Part shown: one piece after another, positions 17,000 to 26,070 of the stretch
How positions within the stretch are numbered: the stretch's first letter is position 1
How the letters are laid out: the number at the start of each line of letters is the position of its first letter
Source: Xenorhabdus beddingii
Lineage (GTDB): Bacteria; Pseudomonadota; Gammaproteobacteria; Enterobacterales; Enterobacteriaceae
Assembly (NCBI RefSeq): GCF_002127545.1
Contig: NZ_MUBK01000006.1
Span: forward strand, 1 to 64,000
Reading direction: 5' to 3'
Length of the DNA: 64,000 nucleotides
Program-made: the position numbers and the translations under genes
Notes under the pieces: model-generated
What the model was told of the DNA's origin: nothing
What the model saw: only the letters and a program-made list of their open reading frames with translations
Databases searched by the model: none

Positions 17000-18526
17000 A
17001 TGCAGAGATTCCGTCTTCATGCCCTGATCGCTGCCGCGTATTTGGGGACATTTCTTGCAACACTTGATATCAGCATCGTCAATGTCGCCCTCCCGACATT
17101 GCAGGAGGCTCTCCAAACAGACCTTGGTGGACTGCAATGGGTCGTCAATGCCTACGCGATCGTGTTGTCGGCGCTAATGCTATCGGCTGGTCCTCTGGGA
17201 GACAAATATGGTCATAAGCGCATGTGGGTGGCTAGCGTCGTACTTTTCGTTGTAGGTTCCATTGTCTGCGCCTGTGCAACACAGCTTGATTCCCTGTTAT
17301 GGGGGAGGACTATTCAGGGCGTTGCCGGCGCATTGCTGATTCCCGGTGCGATGCCAATTCTCACGCACGCCTTTCCCGATCCTAAACAAAGAGCCCGGGC
17401 GATTGGAGGGTGGTCTGCATTCAGTGCCTTGGCTTTAATCTCTGGCCCGCTTCTTGGCGGTCTTCTTATCGAACACATCGGATGGGAAAGTATCTTCGTC
17501 GTGAACGTACCACTCGGGATTCTGGCCGCCTTACTGGGGATGTGGGGTATTCCTGAGAGAAAGAATCCCGAACATGCCGCATTTGACCCGATGGGTCAGA
17601 TACTAAGTATACTGTGGCTCGGAATGCTCAGCTATGGCCTTATCGAGATCGGTGAGTACGGTGCGTCACCCGAGAAGGTGTTGCTTCCTTTTGGTATTGC
17701 TGCCGTGGCGTTCTTAGTCTTTATCTGGGTTGAACTGAACGTACAGCGTCCTCTGTTTCCGGTAGAGTTATTTCGCAATCGAACGTTGGCCTTGGCAAAC
17801 GTGGCTTCGTTTGTCTTGGGGTTCACCGGTTACGCCAGCCTGTTTTTCTTATCGCTATTTCTGCAGCAAGCACAGACCGATTCGCCAGCACTGACTGGGT
17901 GGCATCTCATGCCACAATTCGTTGCCACAACGGCGGTGTCGCTACTCTTTGGGCGTCTGACTGTACGCATTCCTCTCAAACTCCTGATGGTTGGGGGCTA
18001 CAGTTTGATTGGATTGTCCATGTGTATGATGTTGACCTTTGGTCCATACACGCCATACATTGTTATTGGGGTAGACCTTGCGTTACTGGGGCTCGGAATG
18101 GGACTGGCGGTCCCGGCAACTGGCATGATGGTCATGGGTTATGCACCTCCTGAACGGGCAGGCATTGCTTCGGCTACAATGAATGCTCTTCGACAGACGG
18201 GGATGACACTAGGGATCGCAGTACTGGGCAGTGTAATGGGTATAAGCGCCATCCATGACATGACCATGGCCATCAATGCATCAGGGGTGGCTGGGGCAAG
18301 TGACCTTGCCCATCGTGCGGTCGTTAATCATATCCTGCCTGCAGGTCAGGACTGGCTGAGTGATATTTATCGGGCTGCAATGGCGAGTGGGTTTGGGCTG
18401 GCGATGCTGTGTGCTGGCTTGGTTGGCCTGTCAGTGGCATTCTTGTTACTATTTTTCAGCACTGATCTTGTTACATCGCATACAAATTCTGTGAAGAAAG
18501 CGGTTCGTAAAAGAGGTGATCTCTAA
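17000..18526 (+). CDS. MFS drug/metabolite exporter, DHA2 (14-helix) family
   Basis: A 508-residue membrane protein with the DHA2 hallmarks: FLATLDISIVNVALPTLQEAL in helix 1, GPLGDKYGHKRMW (motif A), GRTIQGVAGALLIPGAMPIL, and GWSAFSALALISGPLLGGLL (motif C). About 14 hydrophobic segments are countable. ATG at 17000 with GGTGG upstream; a TTG at 16979 is also open. The operator at 16934-16956 places it under the TetR protein. Export of the metallophore, as EmrB-like pumps do for other siderophores, is the likely role; general drug efflux is the alternative. Confidence 0.9.
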   Translation: MQRFRLHALIAAAYLGTFLATLDISIVNVALPTLQEALQTDLGGLQWVVNAYAIVLSALMLSAGPLGDKYGHKRMWVASVVLFVVGSIVCACATQLDSLLWGRTIQGVAGALLIPGAMPILTHAFPDPKQRARAIGGWSAFSALALISGPLLGGLLIEHIGWESIFVVNVPLGILAALLGMWGIPERKNPEHAAFDPMGQILSILWLGMLSYGLIEIGEYGASPEKVLLPFGIAAVAFLVFIWVELNVQRPLFPVELFRNRTLALANVASFVLGFTGYASLFFLSLFLQQAQTDSPALTGWHLMPQFVATTAVSLLFGRLTVRIPLKLLMVGGYSLIGLSMCMMLTFGPYTPYIVIGVDLALLGLGMGLAVPATGMMVMGYAPPERAGIASATMNALRQTGMTLGIAVLGSVMGISAIHDMTMAINASGVAGASDLAHRAVVNHILPAGQDWLSDIYRAAMASGFGLAMLCAGLVGLSVAFLLLFFSTDLVTSHTNSVKKAVRKRGDL

Positions 18527-18587
18527 AGCCATGCAGGTATGTAATGGTCAAGAAATACCGAGCACTAATGAGTAACCGTCTTTCGCT

Positions 18588-18728
<141 letters not shown>

Positions 18729-18857
18729 CTATCTGTACGCCTAGATATGCTTGAAGAAAGAGGTGTTAATTTATGAATAAACTGACCCTAATTTACGGTA
18801 ATATCTTGGGTCAGTTCAGGAAGATGGTAGGTACTTACACACGTTGAAAGAATTTGG

Positions 18858-19748
18858 CTATTTCCGTAAACGACGTTGCGTATAAAGTGCATCCAGCGTA
18901 AACAGAATCAAGGCAGCCCAGATAAAGCCAAAAGTGATTAAACGATCCGGACCAATTTCCTCACCATAAACCAGCGTTGCCAGTAAGAACATCAGTGTCG
19001 GGCCAAGATACTGGAAAAAGCCCAGCGTGGACAGACGCAGATGCGCAGTGGCTGCGGTGAAGAGCAACAGGGGCACCGTCGTAATAATACCGGCAGCAAT
19101 CAGCAGCAGGTTCAAAGAGTACGAATTGTCCAACATATTGCTGGTCGGGCTATGGGTGAAGAACAGCAGGTAAGTCAGAGCGACAGGGAACACCCAGATT
19201 GTTTCAATCAACATACCCGTTTGTGCATCCACTCCCAGCTTTTTGCGGATCAGCCCATAGACGGCAAATGTCATTGCTAAGTACAGGCCAATCACCGGGA
19301 CGGATCCGAACTGCCATAACTGAATGAGGACGCCGGTAAAGGCCAGCCCCACCGCGATCCACTGCATACGGCGGAAACGCTCCCCCAGAAAAATCATACC
19401 CAACAGCACACTGACCAAGGGATTAATAAAATACCCCAGACTCGCTTCCAATAGATGGTTATTATTAACCGCCCAAATATAAGTGAGCCAGTTACTGGTA
19501 ATCGTGAAGGCAGTGAAGCCTAACAGTAGCAGGATCTTGGGTTGACGGACCACTGCCCAGACCCGACGCCAGTGACGGGTTACCGTCAGCATCAGCACCA
19601 TAAAGAAAACCGACCAAATAACGCGGTGTGATACGATTTCATCGGGGGGCACATATTGTATGCTCTTGAAGTAGATGGGTGCCAATCCCCAAATAAGGTA
19701 AGCCCCTAAGGCATACAGGATACCTTTGGTCGTATGTTGGTTAGTCAT
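18858..19748 (-). CDS. rarD: RarD, EamA-family inner-membrane permease
   Basis: The 296 residues match the length of E. coli RarD. It starts GILYALGAYLIWGLAPIYFK, has about ten hydrophobic helices in two EamA repeats, and ends TFGFIWAALILFTLDAL. AAGGATATT precedes the ATG. E. coli has rarD-yigI-pldA-recQ-pldB-yigL nearby and the same order survives here with insertions. It was named for chloramphenicol sensitivity; the physiological substrate is not settled. Confidence 0.93.
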   Translation of the reverse strand: MTNQHTTKGILYALGAYLIWGLAPIYFKSIQYVPPDEIVSHRVIWSVFFMVLMLTVTRHWRRVWAVVRQPKILLLLGFTAFTITSNWLTYIWAVNNNHLLEASLGYFINPLVSVLLGMIFLGERFRRMQWIAVGLAFTGVLIQLWQFGSVPVIGLYLAMTFAVYGLIRKKLGVDAQTGMLIETIWVFPVALTYLLFFTHSPTSNMLDNSYSLNLLLIAAGIITTVPLLLFTAATAHLRLSTLGFFQYLGPTLMFLLATLVYGEEIGPDRLITFGFIWAALILFTLDALYTQRRLRK

Positions 19749-20168
19749 AATATCCTTGAATATTCAGAGTCGTGTTCAGAAAACCAGAAGAGCTTGCAAA
19801 GATGATAGCCCATAAACCTGTACAATGTGTCATTGGGATGAGTGATTTACAAGTGGTTAATGGCATGAGCAATAAATTAAAATTTTTCACTTATCTAAAT
19901 AGCACTTTATGCTAAATTGTTATATTCAGGTAAATTAACTCTCTCTATTTATACACACTGCTACCTGTTTCATCTCAAGTTTTGCGTCCACGGTGGTAGA
20001 TTAAAAAACGAACATTTGATGAATGTTGTGCTATAAGGAAAGTGATGAGGATTCCGTTACGATTCATCATTCAAGGACTTTTTAACTTTTTCTAAAGGCT
20101 GTTTAAAAATCTGCAGAATATCTTATGGATCTCGCTGATATAGGGGGAATATATATACTTTATTATCT
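19749..20168. other. AT-rich stretch without a recognised gene
   Basis: About 420 bases between rarD and the next minus-strand gene. The first bases hold the rarD promoter region. I find no convincing coding frame or RNA gene. Confidence 0.5.
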
Positions 20169-20840
20169 TTATCTAAAGCCAAATAACGTTTTAAATGGTA
20201 ACTCCAATTTATCTGGACAATCTAGCCCCCTTACTTTCACTGCGCTATCATTATTTCTTAATATATTACATAACTGTGCAATATCTTTAGGTGTCCAATA
20301 TATATTTTTAGCATAACCTATTTTTTGAATTGGATTTAATAAATGCTCTACTTCACCTGCTTGTAATATCTTGGCAACCATTGTTGAGCAATTTTTTTTG
20401 ATAAAATGATAACTATGGATAGTGCGATAATTGCCATATATTTTTCCATTATAGATTTCATTTTTTTGACGTTGCATTTTTTCAACATTCAGGCCAATGA
20501 GGTAGTATTCCAAATGGGGGGCTTCTGCAAAATCACTTCGAAGGCTATTAAAAGCTCCTGCGTATGATAACCAACCTCGCGGTATATCTGGTTCTGCAAG
20601 GAAACTGACATAATTATCGTTTGTTGGATGCCCTGTATTGTGTGAAGAACGCGGTGGTTCATCATTGATGTCATTTGAATTTTCTGAATTGAAACCCAAC
20701 CCAAAATGTTGCGGTACTCCACCGACATAAATAGAAGCATGTCCAAAATGAAAGCTCCGGCAGGGATACCAAACATATACAACCGCATCGACAGCTTTTC
20801 CTGCTAAGATATCCGATTCTGCTTTGGTTCTTGGATTCAT
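20169..20840 (-). CDS. Unrecognised protein, possible permuted papain-like (NlpC/P60-type) enzyme
   Basis: A 223-residue cytosol-type protein without a signal peptide. A histidine motif FHFGHASIYVGG (His34) precedes a cysteine motif KKNCSTMVAKIL (Cys151). This His-before-Cys order, with a small residue after the Cys, is typical of permuted papain-like folds (LRAT/YiiX/DUF4105-type), which include amidases and acyltransferases and some bacterial toxins. The family is my inference. It stands alone between rarD and yigI, with AT-rich flanks, an accessory position. No immunity-type partner or secretion gene is adjacent. Confidence 0.65.
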   Translation of the reverse strand: MNPRTKAESDILAGKAVDAVVYVWYPCRSFHFGHASIYVGGVPQHFGLGFNSENSNDINDEPPRSSHNTGHPTNDNYVSFLAEPDIPRGWLSYAGAFNSLRSDFAEAPHLEYYLIGLNVEKMQRQKNEIYNGKIYGNYRTIHSYHFIKKNCSTMVAKILQAGEVEHLLNPIQKIGYAKNIYWTPKDIAQLCNILRNNDSAVKVRGLDCPDKLELPFKTLFGFR

Positions 20841-21110
20841 AATTTATTCTCATGTTGATTGATTTATGATGAAATTAAATTAAAAAAACAGTATGTTGCG
20901 ATATTTCTTGAGGCTATCTGATAATGGTTGAGGTAGGTGCAGCATCGCTGGTATTGGAAATCTGGTTGTGATAGTTGAGTATCATATACCCAGAGTAACG
21001 GATTGTTAATAGGTGTAGCGGATGATTGGGCAATCCGCACTGTGATTAATTGATGGATGCTGGCTTATATCGACAATAATGCTTGGCTTATTAGGCTATC
21101 TCACAAACGT
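20841..21110. other. Gene-free stretch
   Basis: AT-rich sequence upstream of the papain-like gene and downstream of yigI. I see only the yigI terminator at its right end. Confidence 0.5.
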
Positions 21111-21146
21111 CAAAAAAAGGAATGTGTTTTGTTGGCACATTCCTTC
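21111..21146 (-). terminator. Rho-independent terminator of yigI
   Basis: Ten-base arms AAGGAATGTG (21117-21126) and CACATTCCTT (21136-21145) with a nine-base loop; the A-run at 21112-21118 becomes the T-tract on the minus strand. Confidence 0.85.
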
Positions 21147-21200
21147 ATTTTATTTTGCATTAGGATTTTGGAGATGCATATTTAAAATTAGTCAGAAATA

Positions 21201-21686
21201 TCAGCCAACCAAATAAGTTCCTGTGGCGCTGGCAATATGTACCTGCTGTTCATTGTGCAGTTCTATTCTGGCGACAGATACCTTGTTGCCCGCGCGGATA
21301 ATGTTGCTGCTGGCGGTAAACACTTCACCCCGTCCGGGGCGCAGGTAATCCACGCGCAAATCAATCGTGCCGAGAGTCGGCAGGCGATTCTGCATCTCTG
21401 CGATGGTGAGTGTTTCCAGTGTCGTTAGGGCATTACCCGCACAAACCAGCCCTCCTGCAACATCCAGTATGGAAGCGATTGCCCCGCCGTGTAGGATCTT
21501 CTGAATCATATTGCCGACGAGCTTTTCTTGATTGCAGAATTGCAATTCTGCGTAGTCCTGTTCAAAGCGGAGCAGCTCAAGTCCCAGAAGTCGGTTGAAT
21601 GGCATGTGGTAAATAAAGACTTCGCCGATAAATTTACGGGCTTCTTCGGGGGTTAATATTCTGTCTGCAGGCTGTATATTTTCCAT
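21201..21686 (-). CDS. yigI: YigI, hotdog-fold acyl-CoA thioesterase
   Basis: The 161 residues contain the PaaI/YigI hotdog signature: [18 protein letters not shown] in the central helix and [20 protein letters not shown] after it. Asn/Asp and the HGG segment supply the thioesterase site. The length and position between rarD and recQ match E. coli YigI, which cleaves medium- and long-chain acyl-CoA. Confidence 0.88.
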   Translation of the reverse strand: MENIQPADRILTPEEARKFIGEVFIYHMPFNRLLGLELLRFEQDYAELQFCNQEKLVGNMIQKILHGGAIASILDVAGGLVCAGNALTTLETLTIAEMQNRLPTLGTIDLRVDYLRPGRGEVFTASSNIIRAGNKVSVARIELHNEQQVHIASATGTYLVG

Positions 21687-21960
21687 GAGTGCATTTCCTG
21701 ATAATGAAAAGTAAACCTATTGAGGTTTAATGATTCTTTATAGTTAATAACTTGTTAAGTTTATGCTTTTATTATCGACCTTGCCAGTCTGTGAAGCGCT
21801 TCGAAAAACGATTCATTGAAAAAAAAACGGACTACAAAAAATAACCAGGTAGCGTGTAGAATAAGCGGTAATTTTTCAGTTTGAAATGATGACAATAGGA
21901 AAACCAGAAATCATTACGACGGGGCGTGGCGGGTGAGGATCTGTTGCTTGGCGCAGAACG

Positions 21961-22035
21961 GTAATTGGCAGATGGATTTTAAACCGTGGTATCAGTGTTA
22001 TGCTGAATGATATGCTGTCATTGCTCCGACAGTGA
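21961..22035 (+). pseudogene. pldA: Possible 3' relic of pldA
   Basis: At the position where E. coli has pldA (between yigI and recQ) the plus strand reads ILNRGISVMLNDMLS before a TGA at 22033-22035. The end of outer-membrane phospholipase A in E. coli is RVGVGVMLNDLF, so the last dozen residues resemble it. Nothing recognisable remains upstream in the 460-base gap. The match is short, so this is tentative. Confidence 0.35.
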
Positions 22036-22146
22036 AATAGATAGTGAAATAATATAGTGAAATAGCATGATATACAGGCGATTAGGCTACGTTTGTATTT
22101 TTTACAGCCTGTTTTTAGGCTTTTCAAGTAACGATCGAGGAAAAGC

Positions 22147-23973
22147 GTGTCTACCGCAGAACTCATCAGCACGGCATCGCTGGCTGAACAAGCATTAAGA
22201 AAAACATTCGGATACCAGCAATTTCGTCCGGGGCAGCAGCAGGTTATTGACGCCGTTCTTGGTGGGCGTGACTGTCTGGTGATTATGCCAACGGGGGGCG
22301 GTAAATCGCTATGCTACCAAATCCCAGCATTGGTGAAAAATGGGCTGACATTGGTCGTCTCGCCATTAATTTCACTGATGAAAGATCAGGTTGATCAGTT
22401 GCGGGCCAATGGCGTAGAAGCGGAATGCCTGAATTCAACACAAAGCCGTGAACAGCAATTTGATATCATGCAACGCTGTCGTCAGGGAACCATTAAACTG
22501 CTCTATATTGCCCCTGAACGGCTGGTGAACGATAACTTTCTTGATCAGCTTCACGACTGGCATCCGGTTTTATTGGCTGTCGATGAAGCGCATTGCATTT
22601 CTCAATGGGGGCATGATTTTCGCCCGGAATACCGGGCATTAGGCCAGCTTCGTCGTCGGTTTCCTGCGCTTCCGGTGATTGCACTGACGGCAACGGCGGA
22701 TAAAACCACCCGGCAGGATATTGTGCGTTTGCTGGAGTTGCATGAACCGATTATCCATATCAGTAGTTTTGATCGCCCCAATATTCGCTATACGCTGGTA
22801 GAGAAATACAAACCACTCGATCAGCTCTGGGCATTTGTTCGTGGTCAGCAGGGAAAAAGTGGGATTATTTACTGCAATAGCCGTACTAAAGTGGAAGAAA
22901 CGGCGGAGCGTCTGCAAAAGCGAGGGTTAAGTGTTGCGCCTTACCATGCGGGGTTGGAAAACAATCAACGTGCGTGGGTACAGGATGCTTTCCAGCGGGA
23001 TGACTTGCAGATTGTTGTGGCAACCGTGGCATTTGGTATGGGGATTAACAAGCCCAACGTGCGCTTTGTCGTGCATTTTGATATCCCCCGTAATATCGAA
23101 TCTTATTATCAGGAAACGGGACGTGCGGGACGAGATGGCTTACCGGCCGAAGCGGTGCTGTTTTACGATCCTGCGGATATGGTGTGGCTGCGTCGTTGTC
23201 TGGAAGAAAAACCGGCGGGTGAGCAACAGGACATTGAACGGCATAAACTCAATGCGATGGGGGCATTTGCGGAAGCGCAAACTTGCCGGCGTTTGGTTCT
23301 GCTGAATTATTTTGGTGAGAGCCACCAGACCGCCTGTGGTAACTGCGACATCTGTCTTGACCCACCCAAGCGTTATGACGGTCTGGTGGAGGCGCAGAAA
23401 GCCTTGTCCTGCATCTATCGCGTTGGACAACGTTTTGGAATTGGCTATATTGTAGAAGTACTGCGTGGGGCAAATAATCAACGCATTCGGGATTTCGGGC
23501 ACGACAGACTGCCCGTGTATGGCATCGGTAAAGATCAAAGTCAGGAACATTGGATGAGCGTCTTGCGTCAGCTTATTCACCTGGGATTGATTAGCCAAAA
23601 CATCGCCAATTATTCTGCGTTGCAATTAACGGAGGCTTCACGGCCTGTATTGCGGAGCGAAATGCCTTTACAACTCGCCGTACCACGTATTCAGAACCTA
23701 AAAAGCCGTAATCAGCAAAACAAATCATACAGTGGCAATTATGATCGCAAGTTATTTGCGAAATTGCGTAAATTGCGTAAATCCATTGCTGATGAAAATA
23801 ACATTCCACCGTTTGTTGTTTTCAATGATGTCACGTTAATTGAGATGGCAGAACAGTGCCCGATTACACCTGATGAACTTTTGCTCATTAATGGTGTTGG
23901 GCAGAAAAAACTGGAACGTTTTGGCGATGCGTTTATGGCGCTTATCCGTGAACATTTTGAAGGGTTTGAATAA
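22147..23973 (+). CDS. recQ: ATP-dependent DNA helicase RecQ
   Basis: A complete 608-residue RecQ. Walker A is [16 protein letters not shown], the Walker B/DEAH box is [15 protein letters not shown], followed by ALTATAD, and motif VI is [10 protein letters not shown]. Then come the zinc-binding cysteines (CRRL...CGNCDICLD), winged helix and the C-terminal HRDC domain ([20 protein letters not shown]). The start is GTG at 22147 with GAGGA upstream. It unwinds DNA 3' to 5' in RecF-pathway recombination and fork repair. Confidence 0.97.
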   Translation: MSTAELISTASLAEQALRKTFGYQQFRPGQQQVIDAVLGGRDCLVIMPTGGGKSLCYQIPALVKNGLTLVVSPLISLMKDQVDQLRANGVEAECLNSTQSREQQFDIMQRCRQGTIKLLYIAPERLVNDNFLDQLHDWHPVLLAVDEAHCISQWGHDFRPEYRALGQLRRRFPALPVIALTATADKTTRQDIVRLLELHEPIIHISSFDRPNIRYTLVEKYKPLDQLWAFVRGQQGKSGIIYCNSRTKVEETAERLQKRGLSVAPYHAGLENNQRAWVQDAFQRDDLQIVVATVAFGMGINKPNVRFVVHFDIPRNIESYYQETGRAGRDGLPAEAVLFYDPADMVWLRRCLEEKPAGEQQDIERHKLNAMGAFAEAQTCRRLVLLNYFGESHQTACGNCDICLDPPKRYDGLVEAQKALSCIYRVGQRFGIGYIVEVLRGANNQRIRDFGHDRLPVYGIGKDQSQEHWMSVLRQLIHLGLISQNIANYSALQLTEASRPVLRSEMPLQLAVPRIQNLKSRNQQNKSYSGNYDRKLFAKLRKLRKSIADENNIPPFVVFNDVTLIEMAEQCPITPDELLLINGVGQKKLERFGDAFMALIREHFEGFE

Positions 23974-24001
23974 CCGAAGGGCACTTAACAGAGGAAGAGG
24001 A

Positions 24002-25000
24002 ATGGCACCTGAGATATTGAAAGCAAGCTGGTTAAACCGCGAACCTCAGTTCTCTGCCTTTACAAATGGATTATTACTGGATTTTTGGCGCACGAGGGAA
24101 GAACGGCAATTTATGGGAGTGGATGACATTCCCATCCATTATGTCTCTTTTTGTTCTCCCCATCATGACAAAACACTCGTGATTTTGCCCGGTCGCAGTG
24201 AAAGTTACATGAAATACCCTGAAGTGGCCTATGATTTTTACCATCTGGGCTACGATATTTTCATTATTGATCATCGCGGACAAGGGCGTTCAGGGCGAAT
24301 GTTGGATGATCGGCAAAAAGGCCATGTTGAGAAGTTTGATCATTATGTGGATGATCTGGCGAAATTTGTCGAGCGGGAAGTGACGACACGTTCGTCGCAT
24401 CGCTGCTACGCATTGGCTCATTCAATGGGGGGAGCGATCCTGAGCCGCTTCCTGCAACGTCACCAAGAACCGGTTTTTCGGGCGGTGGCGTTATGTGCAC
24501 CCATGTTTGGCATCAACTTACCCATGCCCCGCTGGTTAGCGAACTTTCTGGTCAATCAGGCTGAACCCAATATTCAACGACGTAACGCCTATGCACTATC
24601 GACGGGGCAATGGCGACCATTGCCTTATTTTATTAACCTATTAACCCATAGTTATGCACGTTATCAGCGTTATCTACGTTATTATGCTGATTACCCTGAA
24701 TTGCGCCTCGGCGGGCCGACCTACCATTGGATGCGTGAAAGTATGCTGATGGGAGATAACCTGATTGAAAATGCGGGTAAAATTCAGACTCCACTCATCG
24801 TATTACAAGCGAGTGAAGATAAGGTCGTGAGTCATCGGGAGCTACTGGCTTTTTGTGCATCATGCCAAAAAGCAGGAACAGGAAAAGAAGAACAAAAACC
24901 TCTGGTTATCCAAGGGGCTCATCACGAAATCCTGTTCGAAAAAGATGTATTGAGGGCGGAAGCGCTCAATGCAATTTGTGATTTTTTTGACCAGAACTGA
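24002..25000 (+). CDS. pldB: Lysophospholipase L2 (PldB)
   Basis: An alpha/beta hydrolase of 332 residues. HRGQGRSGR follows the oxyanion strand, the nucleophile is Ser in ALAHSMGGAIL, and the acid and His are in QASEDKVVSHRE and QGAHHEILFE. I chose the ATG at 24002 because GAGGAAGAGG stands just before it; the longer frame runs into recQ. The gene lies 28 bases after recQ. It hydrolyses lysophospholipids in the inner membrane/cytosol. Confidence 0.94.
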   Translation: MAPEILKASWLNREPQFSAFTNGLLLDFWRTREERQFMGVDDIPIHYVSFCSPHHDKTLVILPGRSESYMKYPEVAYDFYHLGYDIFIIDHRGQGRSGRMLDDRQKGHVEKFDHYVDDLAKFVEREVTTRSSHRCYALAHSMGGAILSRFLQRHQEPVFRAVALCAPMFGINLPMPRWLANFLVNQAEPNIQRRNAYALSTGQWRPLPYFINLLTHSYARYQRYLRYYADYPELRLGGPTYHWMRESMLMGDNLIENAGKIQTPLIVLQASEDKVVSHRELLAFCASCQKAGTGKEEQKPLVIQGAHHEILFEKDVLRAEALNAICDFFDQN

Positions 25001-25021
25001 TTTAGTTTAGGAACTATAACC

Positions 25022-25822
25022 ATGTATCATGTTGTTGCTTCAGACTTAGATGGCACGTTGTTGTCTCCCAACCATAAATTAACGCCATATACCAAGGAAA
25101 CGCTGAACTTGCTGACAGAGCAAGGCATTCACTTTATTTTTGCGACAGGGCGCCATCACATCGATGTGGGGCAAATTCGTGATGGATTGGGCATTGATGC
25201 TTACATGATCACTTCCAATGGCGCAAGAGTTCACAATACCCAAGATGAGTTAGTGTTCAGCCACAACTTAGATCCTGAGATTGCCCATGATTTATGTTTA
25301 CTGGAATTCGACAATCCCAATATCCTGACGAACTACTTCAATAATGACGATTGGCTAATGAATCGTGAATCACCTGAGCAGAAAGAATTTTTTCAGGAGT
25401 CTGTCTTCCATTACCAGCTTTTTCAGCGCGATGACTTCCCCACCGATGGAGTATGTAAGGTGTATTACACCAGTGACGACCATGATTATTTGGTGGAATT
25501 GGAAGAGAGGATTAAGGCGCGCTGGGGAGAAAGAGTCAATGTCAGTTTCTCACTGAGAAATTGTCTGGAAGTGATGTCTGGTGGTGTTTCTAAAGGTCAT
25601 GCGTTGGAACAAGTTTGCCAATCGATTGGATACCGATTGAATAACTGCATTGCTTTTGGTGATGGCATGAATGATCGTGAAATGTTGAGTGTGGTCGGCA
25701 AGGGCTGCATTATGCAGGGAGCACACCAGCGTTTGAAAGACATTTTACCGGAGATGGAAGTCATTGGTTCCAATGCTGATGATGCTGTTTCTTGTTATTT
25801 GCGGAAAATATATCAGGTTTGA
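25022..25822 (+). CDS. yigL: YigL, HAD-family (Cof type) sugar/pyridoxal phosphatase
   Basis: The 266 residues equal E. coli YigL. HAD motif I is ASDLDGTLLSP, motif II is FATGRH, the motif III lysine lies in GGVSKGHALE, and motif IV is AFGDGMNDREML. A type IIB cap lies between. It follows pldB by 21 bases, the E. coli order. Known activity of YigL is on pyridoxal phosphate and sugar phosphates. Confidence 0.95.
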   Translation: MYHVVASDLDGTLLSPNHKLTPYTKETLNLLTEQGIHFIFATGRHHIDVGQIRDGLGIDAYMITSNGARVHNTQDELVFSHNLDPEIAHDLCLLEFDNPNILTNYFNNDDWLMNRESPEQKEFFQESVFHYQLFQRDDFPTDGVCKVYYTSDDHDYLVELEERIKARWGERVNVSFSLRNCLEVMSGGVSKGHALEQVCQSIGYRLNNCIAFGDGMNDREMLSVVGKGCIMQGAHQRLKDILPEMEVIGSNADDAVSCYLRKIYQV

Positions 25823-25848
25823 TGTTAATAGCATGATTCAGTATTCTA

Positions 25849-25879
25849 AAACAGTATCTTAATGGATGCTGTTTTTTTA
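25849..25879 (+). terminator. Terminator after yigL
   Basis: AACAGTATC pairs with GGATGCTGTT (one mismatch) and is followed by seven T residues. Confidence 0.7.
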
Positions 25880-26070
25880 TATCAGTCTTATTTTTGTATT
25901 AACAGAGTTATAAAAATACCAGATATTAATAATAATTTAATTAAAGTTAATTTTATTTTATTACATTAATGTTGAACGAAGCATTGATCATTCTACTATA
26001 ATTAATATTGATGACGGCGGAGGTTTTTCACATGCGCATTATTTTTTAATTAAAATAAGGAGTGTCTATC

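Noticed and set aside
26062-26070. GTG at 26062 as start of the PI-PLC gene
   Set aside because: It lies within or too close to the AAGGAG site; the ATG at 26071 has proper spacing.
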